A stretch of 64,000 nucleotides of DNA. Source: Moringa oleifera. Taxonomy: Eukaryota; Streptophyta; Magnoliopsida; Brassicales; Moringaceae. The number at the start of each line of letters is the position of its first letter. Positions within the stretch are counted from its first letter, which is position 1. The stretch spans positions 1,240,001-1,304,000 of the forward strand of contig JAJFZO010000537.1 of assembly GCA_021397835.1 (NCBI GenBank), given 5' to 3'. The position numbers were made by a program, and so were the translations under genes. The notes under the pieces are model-generated. The model worked only from the letters and a program-made list of their open reading frames with translations, was not told where the DNA came from and did no database searches. Below, one piece after another: positions 50,177 through 62,400 of this stretch.

Positions 50177-50293
50177 TACATGTCTCAAGTAATTCTTTAA
50201 AGAATACCCATCTTGATTTGATTGGCATGAACGTCAAACTTGACCTTTCTCATGACCTTGAGCTGAGAGATAGAGAAGCCTAGGTATGCCCTT

Positions 50294-50294
50294 G

Positions 50295-50328
<34 letters not shown>
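50294..50328 (+). repeat. CT microsatellite
   Basis: A (CT)n run with one TTT interruption. The chance ORFs on both strands across it encode Leu/Ser or Arg/Glu runs and are not genes. Confidence 0.95.
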
Positions 50329-53300
50329 GTATCTGTCAATGTGCTATGCTGAGTATGTTGTTCCTTCATTTTGAAGTTTTGCCCTTTATTATTACCTATA
50401 TAAAGATACCCAACACCTACAAGTTGGAGAATCTCCATGCACCAAGGCAATGCAACTTTAGCAGAAGAAAATGGATCAAAGAAAGCATATATATGGGCAC
50501 AGATAATGATCATGAGAAAAAGAGACATCTGGGTATAGTCCAAAAGAAGGATTTTTGCCTTCCCTTATTTTTCTACTATATTGTTTTTTCTCATTACTAT
50601 CAATATGATTATTTTTTTTCTTTTCCTTTTCTTTTCAAAGGTAGTGATTATGGGTCAAAATTATTTTCACCTTTTTCCCTTTATCTTTTGCTCATTGGGG
50701 CCTCTCAAGCAAAGTTGTCTCATATACTTTGAGGTCAGATGACCTAGCTACCTCAAATTCTCCTCCTTACAGTTTCATCCATAGATTTGCAGGTTCATAT
50801 TTTCCTTTTGATGGGTACGTGAGGGCATATCCTCATCATTTCACTGAAAACAAGTGCATATTATTAATTTGGATGTCCTGCCTTTCATTATCAATATGTA
50901 ACACCCTTGCTGTCACTTGGCATCAATCTAATAATGCAAGCTACTTCATTTTTGTCTATTTTTTAATATTTCTGACTTTTCACCGAAAAGAGAAATAATT
51001 AATGCTTTATCAAATAAAGTTAATTCACTTGGCCATTCCATCAGATAATCTTTGATTGTCACAGCTTAAAATTTGTTAATTATTAACAGAGAGTGCTAAA
51101 ACTTTAGAAAACTCTGTACTCTTTCACCATTGGTACCTACATATTTCCCCTTAGAAAACGTTGAATATATGCTTCCTATAATACACATATATATACTTTG
51201 TAAGAAAAATGAGAAATCCCTTGCTACAGTACTTGAGTCGTAAATGCATACATATATATATATGTATATATATGTATGTATGTATATGTCGTACCTTTGA
51301 ATAAGACCTGTGCAAGCAAATTAAACTAGTGATTCGAGCCAAGGGAGACAAAGCTGTCTCCTTTGTGTAGGAATATGAATACAAAAAGAGAGATGAAAAT
51401 ACGCACAAATATTCCATTGAGGATGGTTGGTCTCCTTGAGAAGATCACAGAAATTACATCACAGAACTTATGCTAATAATATAATATATATGAAAGGGGA
51501 AGAAAATGAATTAAAAGCGTTGGGATTATAAGTAGCAAAGGCTTTATAAAACTGTTAGGGAACCAAAGAATAATGAGTTCTGTTAACCTGCATGTGAATC
51601 TTTTCTCTTGTAATTCCCAATTTTGCTACCCCTTTTTCAATTGTTTATTCAGAGTAAAGTATTTCTTAAATCTCAGCAGAAAGGTCCTTGGTTTTCATTT
51701 TGATATGAATGAGCTAAAATGTTACTTGTTGGACATGCATGTACATGCATGAACTCATACTTGTTAATTTTTTCAAGAAAAAGTAGGCATTAATTTTCAT
51801 GGTAATCATACATGTTGACCCTCATTTTAAATCCTTGATGCAATAAAGGGGAGAGAGAGAGAGAGAGATGAGTTAGATAACCGAAGGAAGAGTGGCCCAA
51901 GCAGTCAATTGTGGTAGGGTTGGTCACTCGAAGAAAAGGGCAACATATTGATTCTCAATTAATGCTGTGTAGTTCTAATATATATCTTAGTTGAAACTGT
52001 TGAATTGAAACCAGATGGCATTGCACAACAGTATAAAAAGGAATTAGTAACCCCACATGGCCATTAACTGACACAAGGCCAGTTTAACTTTGTGATGGGT
52101 CGTGTAAGGGTTTTATGCTCAAAGGCCATACTTGTCAAAGACAAAATGCCTTGAAAGAAGAAATTCACTAAATCTTGTCTGTTCTCTGTGTTCTCGGAGT
52201 ACCCTTTGAATTCATTCACATTTGCAGGCTGGATTTCATTACTGTACATTAGCCTGTTCGAGAGAGAGAGAGATGAAATGGTCAAAGGCTCATTGAAACG
52301 TCGTTTCAGTCTACAGTTTATCTATCAGAAGAAAATGTATATACACTGTTTCTGGCATCAGTGTATGTTGCAAATTTGCCCAACCAACACAACCTCCGGC
52401 TCCACATAACCAGTTTTTAGCCTGAACTTTGCCCATATCCCTCTCTCTCTCTCTCTAAAGAAAGCTGCCAACAAGATCCATTCCACTCCCATCTCTTCAC
52501 TCTCATGAACATCCATCCATGTTTACATATCTACCAGTACTGTTATTTTCCCTGCCTATCCTTCTACACCTTTATGTTATATTTAACCCTCTCTCTCTCT
52601 ATAAAGCCTAATCATTTGCTTTGAATTTTCCAAGTATGAGCTAGTGAATCCCATATGGTATATGTTCCGTCCATCAACTGACGTATCCGTCCACTAACCA
52701 AAGCAAAAAGGTCATTATATGCATTTGCAGGAGGAGAGCCGTTTACATCACCACTGCGTTTAGAACAGCATATACTGATTAGCTCATATGTTCAACCCAC
52801 TGAGCTTTGCCATGTTTGTTACACCCAAATCAGGATCGATCTTGAAGAAAATTAAATTGAATGTCCAGTACTAAAGCTAAAAAGCAAAATCTATCCCTTT
52901 AATATTATGATCATCTTGCAATGTTGGGTAAGCTCACAATATGATTTACAATAAGAGATGTGTATATTTGTCATCTACATGTCCATGTTTAAGCTCGTCT
53001 TGTATTTGGAAGGAAGGAAGAAGTAAAAGGAAACAAACAGCTAAATCATACATATATGCCGTCATCTACACGCATATATTCGACAAAATCTTTGCAGCTG
53101 TAGCATACATAGAGCAACGGTTGTATTAAAGCGGTTCTTCCAGTCCTCTGAAGAAACATCAAATAAATTATTCCCTTTTTCCCTAGCTTACAATTCGTTA
53201 CCTATAGTCTTTTTGCTTGACCTCTCTTCTTCAAATTCATGGTTTATGAGCTCTATCACAAATCAATTGTTCGCCAAGCCTGCACATTTACGTGATTGAA

Positions 53301-53615
53301 GATGGAGAGAGCTGGGCGAGAGGAGATAGAAAGCAGCAACATGAGTTGAAATCGAAGGAAGATGAATATACAAGATCAGTTAGACTAATGTGGATATATA
53401 TATATATATATATGTTTTTAGGATCCTATATTGCCGAGGAAAGAACTGAAGGAAGAAAACAGGAGAATAAAGATGAAAATAGTGGCTCTCTCCAAGAAAA
53501 TTGATGCTTATGTAGTTCTCACTTAGAAGGCCTCTAGGCTCTATCAATCCCAAATTAAGTTCATAAATTCGGATATAATCATGAACTAAAATCATAAATA
53601 ACCTTCTCGTCTATG

Positions 53616-55779
53616 TCACTCCATGGACTCATTATCTTGCTCTACTTCAGATGCAGGCTCATCTTCCTCTTCAAAGCCATCAATGCAATAAGCTCCATGC
53701 CCATTTCCAAAAGCCTTTATGTGGTCTTTGAGCGATCTTTTATGCTTGAAATCAGACCCACAAATACAGTACCAAAGCTTGCCACAGTTCTTCTCGTGGG
53801 TTCTCCAATCTCCCCTTACTGCAAATGCCTTACCACATTTTCTGCACATGAAAGGCTTAATTCCATGCTTCCGCTTGTAATGGGTCTGCAGGGTTCTGAA
53901 ATCTTTTAATGGTTTTGCTCTTGGGTGATCGATGTTGTTCCTGCACCCAGGCGCACAGCAATAGCAAGGAAGCCTGAGCATGCCTGTTGGCTGTGTGCCC
54001 CTAAGAGACTCAGGCCCTTTTCTATACTGAGATCCGTGCCCCCACATATGCATCTACGAAAATTTGGTCAGACAAACAGATCAATGGGGGGAAGACAACA
54101 AAACTGTCAAAGAAAAGGAAAAAGGTGGTACCTCCTAACATTACAATCCAAGGATTTAGAAGCATGTGAACCAAAGATGAACGAAAACAAGAGCTCCCCT
54201 CTTTAAAGTAAGTAAAAGTTATCTTATGTTTAAGATCATGATGCAGTAAGTGTACATCGTGCTAGGGCTAACATATAGCTAAAACTGTGGAGCTCTTAGA
54301 ACTTTGTCACTGATGACTTCCTAGATCTGTTCTTGAAGGTGTTTCCAAAGCAAGTTCTTCCTTTCATGGTCTCTGATGAAGAAACATACATGATATGCCT
54401 TAGTAACGAATTGAAGTGGTTAATTTGTTGATGATCTAAAACAAAAGCTTTTCCCAGTCTTACAGGAATCGTATGGAGGACTACTCACAAGAAAAATACA
54501 AACTTCATTGGAAGACTAAATGAACCGATGTTTATTTATGGGGTCTCCATGTCTCTATGAACTGTTATTTTGCAGATGATGGTTTACTGAGATAAATTTC
54601 TGGGTTAAGATCGCCAAAATGCCTGAAAAAGAACTGTGAAATTTTCAGTTGTACAGGCGTTCCAATCTGTGGAACACAGACTTCAAAGTACTAAAGACAT
54701 AAGGAACATTAGTTGTGAGGCTCTATCACAGAAAGGGAGGTACTAATCTCAGTCTCAGTTGGATCAGAAAGATTTATTCAAAAACAAAACCATTTGACAT
54801 GCAACATTATTGGGAAAAAGAGAAGGAAAGAAGATGCTGACTAACAAAAAGAAATTATGAAACAAAAGCAAAAGAAGAACACCCCTTACAGGATCAATTG
54901 TCCTTTTCCCCTAAGAATCCAAGCATAGGGGATCAATTAAAATTCAAATCAGGAAACAAGGTCACGGACAAAGAGAAGAATGCCTCTTTGAGTTCACATA
55001 TATGTATATAAATATATATATATATATATATAACGTATGTATAAACTCAATTTATTTCCTTTTGAGTGGAATAAAAAAACAAACAAAAAAAGCAAACGGA
55101 AAAGAGAAAGAAGAGGAGCCAGTGAAAGAAGGCTTTATATGACAACAACAAATTCAAAGCTTACCTGCATGTTATTGTATCTGTTGAAGGTCTTGCAGCA
55201 AACAGGACAAGAGAACTGTGTAGGGCCAATAAGAATCTGAGAAGGGGTAGGGATCCAATACTGACCCTTGTTGAGTCTGTTGATGGGATACCCAGACTCA
55301 TCACCATCTCCATCTTTATCATTGATCTCCGAGGAGGAGGAAAGCACGGATGCCATCTCTGCAGCGGTAGGGCTTGGTAGTCCTATATGCAGTGCAACAG
55401 TAACAGCATCATCTTCACTGGCGCTAGTTGAGAACATACTCTCCTCTTTGCCCTTGTTCTTGTCGACATCCATGGCAGTGCAGGATTCTTCTTGGTCTTG
55501 TTGATCCTCATCTTCTTGTACTTGATCTTCTTGCTCTTCCTTGTCATGCCTTGTTGGGCTCAAGCTCAAAAGGGGGAGGGCTTCTCTGAGAGGAGGAGAA
55601 GGAGGTGGGTTTGGGTAGTGGTGAAAGTAAGGCTGGCTCTGGTTGAAGGAGTAGTTCGTGTACAAGTTATGCGTGTGTTGTGGTTGTGAAGGAGGAAGAG
55701 GAGGGTTTGGAGGTGGGTAATGGTTAAGAGGATTGAGCTTGAACCAACCCCCAAAGAATTTTGAGTAGGGATCGTCCAT
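53616..55779 (-). CDS. WIP2: WIP-family C2H2 zinc-finger transcription factor (two exons)
   Basis: Exon 1 is 55,779-55,165 and exon 2 is 54,053-53,616; the intron has GT...AG ends (CAG|GTAAGC and TTCGTAG|ATG) and is phase 0. The product is 350 residues. The N-terminus [13 protein letters not shown] matches the conserved start of WIP proteins. A Pro-rich stretch precedes [12 protein letters not shown] (64-75); an acidic tract is at 80-100; ALHIGLPSP is at 129-137. The WIP domain has finger 1 C191/C194/H207/H211, finger 2 C237 or C238/C242/H263/H268, finger 3 C275/C278/H291/C295 (C2HC) and finger 4 C301/C303/H316/H324, followed by a DEPASEVEQ tail. All metal ligands are intact. By recollection it is closest to Arabidopsis WIP2 (NO TRANSMITTING TRACT), a nuclear regulator of reproductive-tract and root development; WIP4/WIP5 orthology cannot be excluded. 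The intron splits finger 1 after residue 205. Confidence 0.95.
54054..55164 (-). other. Intron of the WIP gene
   Basis: 1,111 bp, phase 0, donor GTAAGC and acceptor CGTAG. It contains a TA run at about 54,999-55,033 but no transposon coding sequence. The position, between the Cys pair and His pair of finger 1, is one I recall for this family. Confidence 0.9.
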
Positions 55780-55791
55780 GGTGAGCAAAGG

Positions 55792-55828
<37 letters not shown>

Positions 55829-56014
55829 AGGAAAAGTTTTGCTTTGATGGGTTTGCTTTTGGTGAGAGAGAAGAGAGAGGGAGATGACAAGATCCTGAAG
55901 GGTGTGAATGGAGAGTGGAGAGCCGGTTTCTGTACTCAGAACAGATAAAAAGAAGTAAAGCAAGGGGAAGAAAGATAAAATCACCCGGTGGGAAATGAAT
56001 GAAGAAGGGTACAT
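55780..56014 (-). promoter_or_regulatory. 5' leader of the WIP gene: GA/CT microsatellite and upstream AUGs
   Basis: A GA run (CT on the coding strand) at 55,795-55,823 lies 16 bp upstream of the start codon; CT-rich leaders are common in plant genes. An in-frame AUG at 55,890 would add 37 residues, including a Ser-Leu run from the microsatellite. An out-of-frame AUG at 56,014 opens a 96-codon frame that ends at 55,724, past the main AUG. I prefer 55,779 because the family-conserved N-terminus begins there. No clear TATA box was found just upstream; the TA run near 56,180-56,193 is a weak candidate. Confidence 0.6.
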
Positions 56015-59000
56015 GTGTGTTTTCTTCTTTTAGTTTCTATTTTTCCTTTTTCGTAGTAAAGATAAAATACATGACGCACAAAAATATAGAACCGTTACAA
56101 TGCCACACTTACGCTGTACTCATTAAAACATTATCTTCCCTAACCCAAATATGGGTTTTATTAATTATTATTATTATTATATATATATATAAGTAGACAT
56201 CTTAGTTATTAGCATTAACCCTAATATTTTTTTTCCTAAATGCATGTTTTGAGTATTGGAAAAATAAAAATTTTTGAAAATTAATAATTCTACAAGAAAA
56301 GTTTGTTGTAATTTTAAAAATTAATATTTACAATTTTTAAAATTACCAACAAAATAAAATTTAAGATTTATAATTTCAATTGCTATATGATTACTTCTTT
56401 TATAATTAGTTATCAAAAACATCTTCAAAGCATTAAATGAAACCTTATTTTCTTTTAAGAAAACAAATTATATAATTGTTGATTTTTATTACATAATCAC
56501 TTTTTATAATAAGAATAAACATTAGTTTGCTGACCTGAGTTTTATGGTAAGCTTTTTAACAAAGAATTGTAAAGATATTTTAATAATTTATAATCTTAAT
56601 TATTTATTAAATTATCATGTATTATAATTTTATTAAAAATTATCTTTCTTTTAAATTATTGAAAAATGAGTTGGATTTTTAAAAATATTTAAAATAGAAT
56701 GAAATTTATATTTTTTATTTTTATAATATAATATTTTCATATATATAGATATATATTTGTACTTTTAAAATAAATAAAAATCTTTTTGATTTACACTAGC
56801 AATAAAAACAGATAATGAATTTAAATCTTCCATTTAACTGATTTTTTATCCCAGCTATGAAGTTCTCTAATTAGATAATAATAATAATAATAATAATAAT
56901 ATATGTACTATCATTTGATAATATTATTAAAAAATAATAATTAAATCAATATAAATATTTAAAATTTTAAAAGTCACTTCCAAAAAGATTTTCTGAAACT
57001 AAATTATGGATTTATTAAATAGGATATGCATGTCTACTGGTGATATCATATAATTTTATTAAATTATATATTTTTTCTTTTTCCTCTTAATAATTAAAAA
57101 AAAAAAGAAAAGAGAGAAAACTTGAACTTTACTACACCAAATTGCAATCTAAAAAACTGCAACAACTCCAAATCAAATTTACAATTTTGTTTTTAAAAAT
57201 AAAAGTTGTGGAAAAGAGTTTCTTGGTTGCAAATAATATTTTATTTAAATTAAATTTTAATTTAAAAAATTATAATATTTAATAATATTTATTATTATTA
57301 AAATATCTAAAAAAGTATGTAAACGGATTCCACTTTTATATTAGTTTTATCTTTTAAATTTAAATAATTTTTTTCTGATGAATTATATTTTATGAAATGT
57401 TTTGTTAATATAATTTTTTTTAAAAATATTTTTAACATTTAAAAATTTTGATATTTTTATGAAAGTTTGAATATTTTAGAAAAAAATTAATTTAAAATTC
57501 ATTATAAAAGATTTTCAATTGAAATCATTTTAATTTTAATTTTTTTATAAAGTTTAATCTATACCCTATTTTTAATTTATACCTTATATATTAACTTACA
57601 ACATGGTGCATGACATGTTCTGAAGATATTTTAAATAATTTTAGTGACCAAAATTTGTAATTTTCTCATTTATTTATATAATGTTAATTTTACATACCAC
57701 TAAGCTAATTGAAAAGCACAAAAATCAAAAGATAATTGCAACCGACAAAATTGAATGTCGACCAAAATGATTTAACCCAAACATTGTGCTTTTTACAAAT
57801 AGCCTAAATATTAATACCTAAGCACTTAATTTTGTCTATATTACCTCTTTTCAATATCCAAGGACAGACAATCCTTTTAGGATAGGTCGCACTAAGGTTC
57901 GCCTAGGAAAATTAATTTTTTAAATTGGAAATTACTAACAATTAATATTAATGAGAATTGAATAATATTGACACAAATTTTCTATATCTTGCATATCAAC
58001 ACACTATGTCATGGGTAACTTAAAACCAACATTCTTAATTATAGTCTTCTTATAATTATAGGTTAATAATTAATCAACTCTCTCTAACTTGGCAATATTT
58101 CATAAACCTTGGAAAATCATAATTAATGTAATAATTTATAAATATAATAATTTATATTTGTAAATTATTATATTAAAATAAAAATATATATTTTTATTTT
58201 ACTAAATTATCATATGTTATATTTATTTTAAAATTAATGTAATTTAAATTAAAAAATTAATTATAATTAATTGTATCTTATCAACAACCCCTTGGAAAAA
58301 CATTTTGAATTACAGACTGGCTCTCATCCCAAAATTAGGATGGATTTGCTGTATTTTCTATTGCCTCCATTTGCTAGAAATTAATATTAGTAAAATTAAA
58401 AAAATATGAAATAATGTTTGATTAGTGTTTCCCAACATTTCTATCGATGTGCGAACACTGGTCTGCTACGCCCCAAAGCGTGAGAGCCCATGAGGTTGTC
58501 CCGTCATCTCTCATTATTCCTCCACACTCCTCTTTTATTTATTTATTTTTATTTCTATCACTGTCAAATAATTACTTATTTATATACACCCTTGACAGCC
58601 GATGAATAATGATCATTTTTATAAAATTTAATGTGTGAAACACATGTTGAGATCTATTCAACCAAAAAGTATTATTGAATGGTTGCACGGATGACATGCT
58701 GAGACTTTTTTATTTCGTGATTTCTCTTATATTGTCATTATTCTCCTCCATGTTAATTTTCTTTCTTTTTTTTTTAATGCAAAGTATATTATCTAATTTA
58801 ATTTAATGGGTGAGATTTTCCAGCTACTAGTAAAAAGCAATTGTTAATTAGAAAATAATAGTAACAACAATGACCGTAATTTTTGAATAAAAAATAAATA
58901 AAAGAAATTCATTGAAAATTTAGAGTAAATTGACATTTTAAAACTTTTTTCTATAAAAAATTTGTTTGTTTTTAAGTTATTTTTATATAAAAAAATAAAA

Positions 59001-59107
59001 ATATCTATCCCTTCTTTAAGAACTTACTTTCGGCATGCACCTTCACATGGTAAAAGAAAATGTGGAAAGGTGAAAAACCAAAATGTCACCTTTAAAGGTT
59101 TTGCTTT
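56015..59107. other. AT-rich upstream flank of the WIP gene
   Basis: No gene recognised on either strand. It holds AT-rich DNA with TTA/TA repeats at 56,161-56,191 and an ATA trinucleotide run at 56,876-56,900. One less AT-rich island, 58,440-58,510, stands out (see findings). This region presumably holds distal promoter elements of the WIP gene. Confidence 0.5.
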
Positions 59108-59590
59108 CACTACTAAAAAAGTTAGAAATAAATAATATATCTTAATGATAGTTATTAAGAGAATTATCATTAAAAATATTTCTTTTAATGTCAGTTGTAA
59201 GAGAACTAACATTAAAGGGAGCCTTCAACGTAAGCTCCACTAGAATTGACACCGAAGGGAAGATTCAACATGAGTTTCTTAAGCAACTAACATTGAAGTC
59301 ATGAAATTAAAGGGCTTCAACGTCAGTTACTTTGCAAATGACATTAAATTATACTTTCAATGTTAGTTGCTTTGCAATTAACGTTAAAGGGGCGTCATAA
59401 AACCCTATTTGGAAAGGGCGAGGCAGTAGTAGCCCTTAGCCTCCCCTTCTCCCTTTGCTTTCTCATTCTCTCATCTCTTTTCTCCAATTATTTTTATCAA
59501 AATCGAGCATCCAAGAAGCTCCATTGGTTCGAGATTATTCAAGAAGATTGAATATTCACTTTTGGTCTCCAATGTGTAAGTTTTTATTTT

Positions 59591-59938
59591 ATTAAATTTT
59601 TATTCAATTTGATTTTGGTTTGCAGAATAAATTTAGGGATTTAAAGTTGTGTTTAGATTTGGTTGATTGGGTATTATTTGGTGGATGATAATCAATTATT
59701 TAGATACTTAAGAAGTGTTTGGATGTATTTCATGAATTTTCATTAGTAAAATTTGAGTTTTCTTATTAAATTTTTGTTTAATTTGGTTTAAATTTGAAGA
59801 ATAAATTTAAAGATTTAAAATTATGTTTAGATTTGGTTGATTGGATACGATTTGGTGATGATAATCAATTATTTAGGTACTTAAGAATTGTTTGGATGTG
59901 TTTGATGAATTTTTATTGGTAAAATTTGGGTTTTAACA
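59591..59938 (+). repeat. 174-bp tandem duplication inside the CACTA element
   Basis: Two adjacent diverged copies starting ATTAAATTTTT at 59,591 and 59,765, both containing TTTAGATTTGGTTGATTGG and GATAATCAATTATTTAG. It lies between the left subterminal repeats and the transposase start, in presumed 5' UTR or intron sequence. Confidence 0.85.
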
Positions 59939-60554
59939 TGTTGATTAATTCATGAAATTTAAATTAATTAACATGTTGATTAATTTTTGAAATTTAAATT
60001 AATTAATTTGAGATTACTTAGATAATTAATGAATTATATGTTAATTATATAAGTAGTTGTTATCTAAATTGATGTTATTTAGATTATAATTACTAAATTA
60101 GTTAGATGCTTGTAAAGTAATTAGATATTTATTAATTAGTTGGATATTAATTAATTTGTGGTTATGAATCTATTAAATAAATTTTAAATGCTTAATTACA
60201 TTTTATATGTTCATTATTTAATAAGATACTTAATAATTGGATAATTAATTTATTAATTAGATGTTAGTTATATGTTAATTTATTTAATTAGATCACTTAT
60301 TAATTACATAACTAATTAATTAGATAATACCTAATTATATGTTAATTAGATATTATTAACATGTTAATTAATTAAAAAATTTAAATTAATTACTTAGATG
60401 TTTATTACATAATTATTTAATAATATACCACTTTATTAATTAATTAATTACACAAGTTAACTAATTCATTAAATTTTACTTAAATATATTACATAATTGT
60501 TTAATAAAATGTTAGATAGTATTTAAGCCATAATCATCATATTTATTATAGTTA

Positions 60555-60585
60555 GTATATATATATATACACACACACACACACA
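60555..60585 (+). repeat. Compound (TA)n(CA)n microsatellite
   Basis: TATATATATATATA followed by an (AC)n run, inside the CACTA element just before the transposase ATG. Confidence 0.95.
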
Positions 60586-60628
60586 TGATTACCTCACGTT
60601 TCTAATGTAGAGAGTTTTAAACTTAAGA

Positions 60629-62400
60629 ATGAATAAGATTTGGATGTTTAGTGCTAGAAGGTTAGAGGCATATGTATAAGGGTGAATAACTTTTTGGATT
60701 ATGTTGTTCAGAATAGTCAAGACCTTGAATTAGTTCGGTGTCTGTGTATTAAATGTGATAATATGAAATGTCATACTCCACGTGAGATATAAAATCATTT
60801 ACATGTATCTAGGGTTTGATAAAAGCTATTAGAATTGGATATGGCATGAAGAAACTTGTACTGTTTGGCCTTCTACTGCTAGGAATGCTGCAGTTGTTAG
60901 GGAGATCGAACATATTGAAGAAGTTGATAACACTGCAGAGATGGTATGAAAAGCATTTATAGAGTATAATTGTAATTCTAACTACTTTGATAGATTACTT
61001 GGTGATGTCAAAAAACCCCTGTATCTTGGATTATTAAAGTTCACTAAACTATCTGCTCTTGTTAAATTAGACAATTTGAAAGCAAAATATGATTGATCTA
61101 ATCGAAGTTTCAGTGATCTTTTAAATTTAATTACTAAAATATTATCCGATAATAATGAAATGCCTACATCTATGCATGATACTAAGAAAACATTAAATGC
61201 ATTAGGCATGAAGTATCAAAAGATCCATACATGTCTAAATGATTGCATATTATATCAAAAAGAGTTTCAAGATGACATTCAGTGTCCAACTTGTGAACTT
61301 TCAAGATGAAAAGTAATGAAAAATAGTAACAAATAAAGATTGGTGTGTTTGCTAAGGTGTTGTGGTATTTTTCGCCAATACTAAGGTTTAAAAGAATTTT
61401 AGAAGTCTTAAAATATCAAAACACCTTACATGGCATTCAAACCAAAGGAAAATTGATGGTTAATTGAGGCACCTATCTGACACACGATCATGAAAATTGG
61501 TTGACTACATGTCGCTAGAATTTGCTTTAGAGCCTAAAAACTTGAGGCTTGTTATATCGGTTGATGGGATCAATCTCTCTAATACGTTGAGTGGTCGATA
61601 TAGTTATTGGTTGGTGATTATGGTGAACTATAGTTTACCACCATGGTGAACAATGAAGAGAAAGTTTATGATATTAACATTATTAATATCAAGTCCTAAA
61701 CAACTTGATAATAATATTGATATCTACTTGGCTCTGCTCATAAAAGACTTGAAAATATTATAGGACATTGGATGTTGGTGGTTGTCGAGTCTCATGCTTT
61801 CGTGTACAATATTTTAGATCCTCTCAACCATGGTTCTTCATAAGAATTGGATTAGCTCATGTCCATGTGAGTGAAAATTAAATATTTTTATTTATCTTAG
61901 TACGTATATTATTTTTTGGAGTTTCTAATTATTTTTTGTTGTTAGCCCTTTTAAATTATTTCAAGTCATGAATGAATCAAGTGATAAGCGCATTACTAGA
62001 AGTATTATTGCTAAGGTATGTATATTTAAACCTATATGTGATATTTGCTCTATTTATTTTTATAAAATATAACAATTAAATTTTTTTAATACAATTATCC
62101 ACATCAACCTTCAAATAGTGAGTGTAGATATTATGTCATGAAACATATAAGAGAAATCATTGACAGACATGATGATAATGTTCTATACACGAAAATGGTA
62201 AGTTTATAAGTAATTAATTGCTTATATAATTATTTATGTAATTGATATGCTTAATAGAAATTTTAATTATACTAACTTTTTTATTTTTCATAAATATAAT
62301 TAGTGGACTTATATTCTTACACTCTGTCGGATCTTAATGAAGTTAAAAAAGAGATTTGATAGTATTTATGGAACACCATATTAGATAATTGAACATTCAA
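60629..62400 (+). pseudogene. CACTA transposase relic: Transpos_assoc, Tnp2 N-terminus, Ulp1-like segment
   Basis: From an ATG at 60,629 the text MNKIWMFSARRLEAYV matches the Transpos_assoc domain (usual DRSWMY...). NNFLDYVVQ and RCLCIKCDNMKCHTP carry the domain's Cys/His residues in the same frame up to about 60,790. The Tnp2 start follows: FTKLSALVKLDNLKAKYDW (through a stop) near 61,038-61,095, SFSDLLNLITKIL near 61,108-61,146, and IHTCLNDCILYQKEF with CPTCELSRW at 61,222-61,310. After DLKIL near 61,750 the sequence changes at once to GHWMLVVVESHAFVYNILDPL (61,763-61,825), the His-containing block of Ulp1-like C48 peptidases found at the C-terminus of plant CACTA proteins. A later exon has HQPSNSECRYYVMKHIREIID near 62,101-62,165 with the Cys region. 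GT-AG introns are plausible. Most of the Tnp2 catalytic core is missing. Confidence 0.75.

Larger units (their letters stand above)
47720..53615. other. Intergenic DNA downstream of the WIP gene
   Basis: No transposon coding sequence is recognised and the base composition is less extreme, so this is probably single-copy flanking DNA. CT/GA microsatellites lie at 50,294-50,328, 51,850-51,869, 52,260-52,273, 52,441-52,456 and 52,588-52,600; TA runs at 51,249-51,275 and 53,393-53,413. The last ~300 bp before 53,616 are expected to include the 3' UTR of the WIP gene; no AATAAA was seen there. Confidence 0.5.

Noticed and set aside
50286..50998. Plus-strand open frames of 148 and 89 codons beginning in the CT microsatellite
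   Set aside because: The first starts with a Leu-Ser run from the repeat and the rest is low-information; no splice or family support.
47720..53615. Conserved plant microRNA precursor in the flank of the WIP gene
   Set aside because: No mature sequence of a common conserved miRNA family was recognised on either strand; less common families cannot be excluded by eye.
53613..54206. Plus-strand open frames of 98 and 93 codons across the WIP exon 2 region
   Set aside because: They are the antisense shadow of the conserved zinc-finger exon and have no similarity of their own.
55780..55890. Start codon of the WIP gene at 55,890, giving a 37-residue N-terminal extension
   Set aside because: The extension is a Ser-Leu run encoded by the GA/CT microsatellite, while the family-conserved N-terminus begins at the AUG at 55,779.
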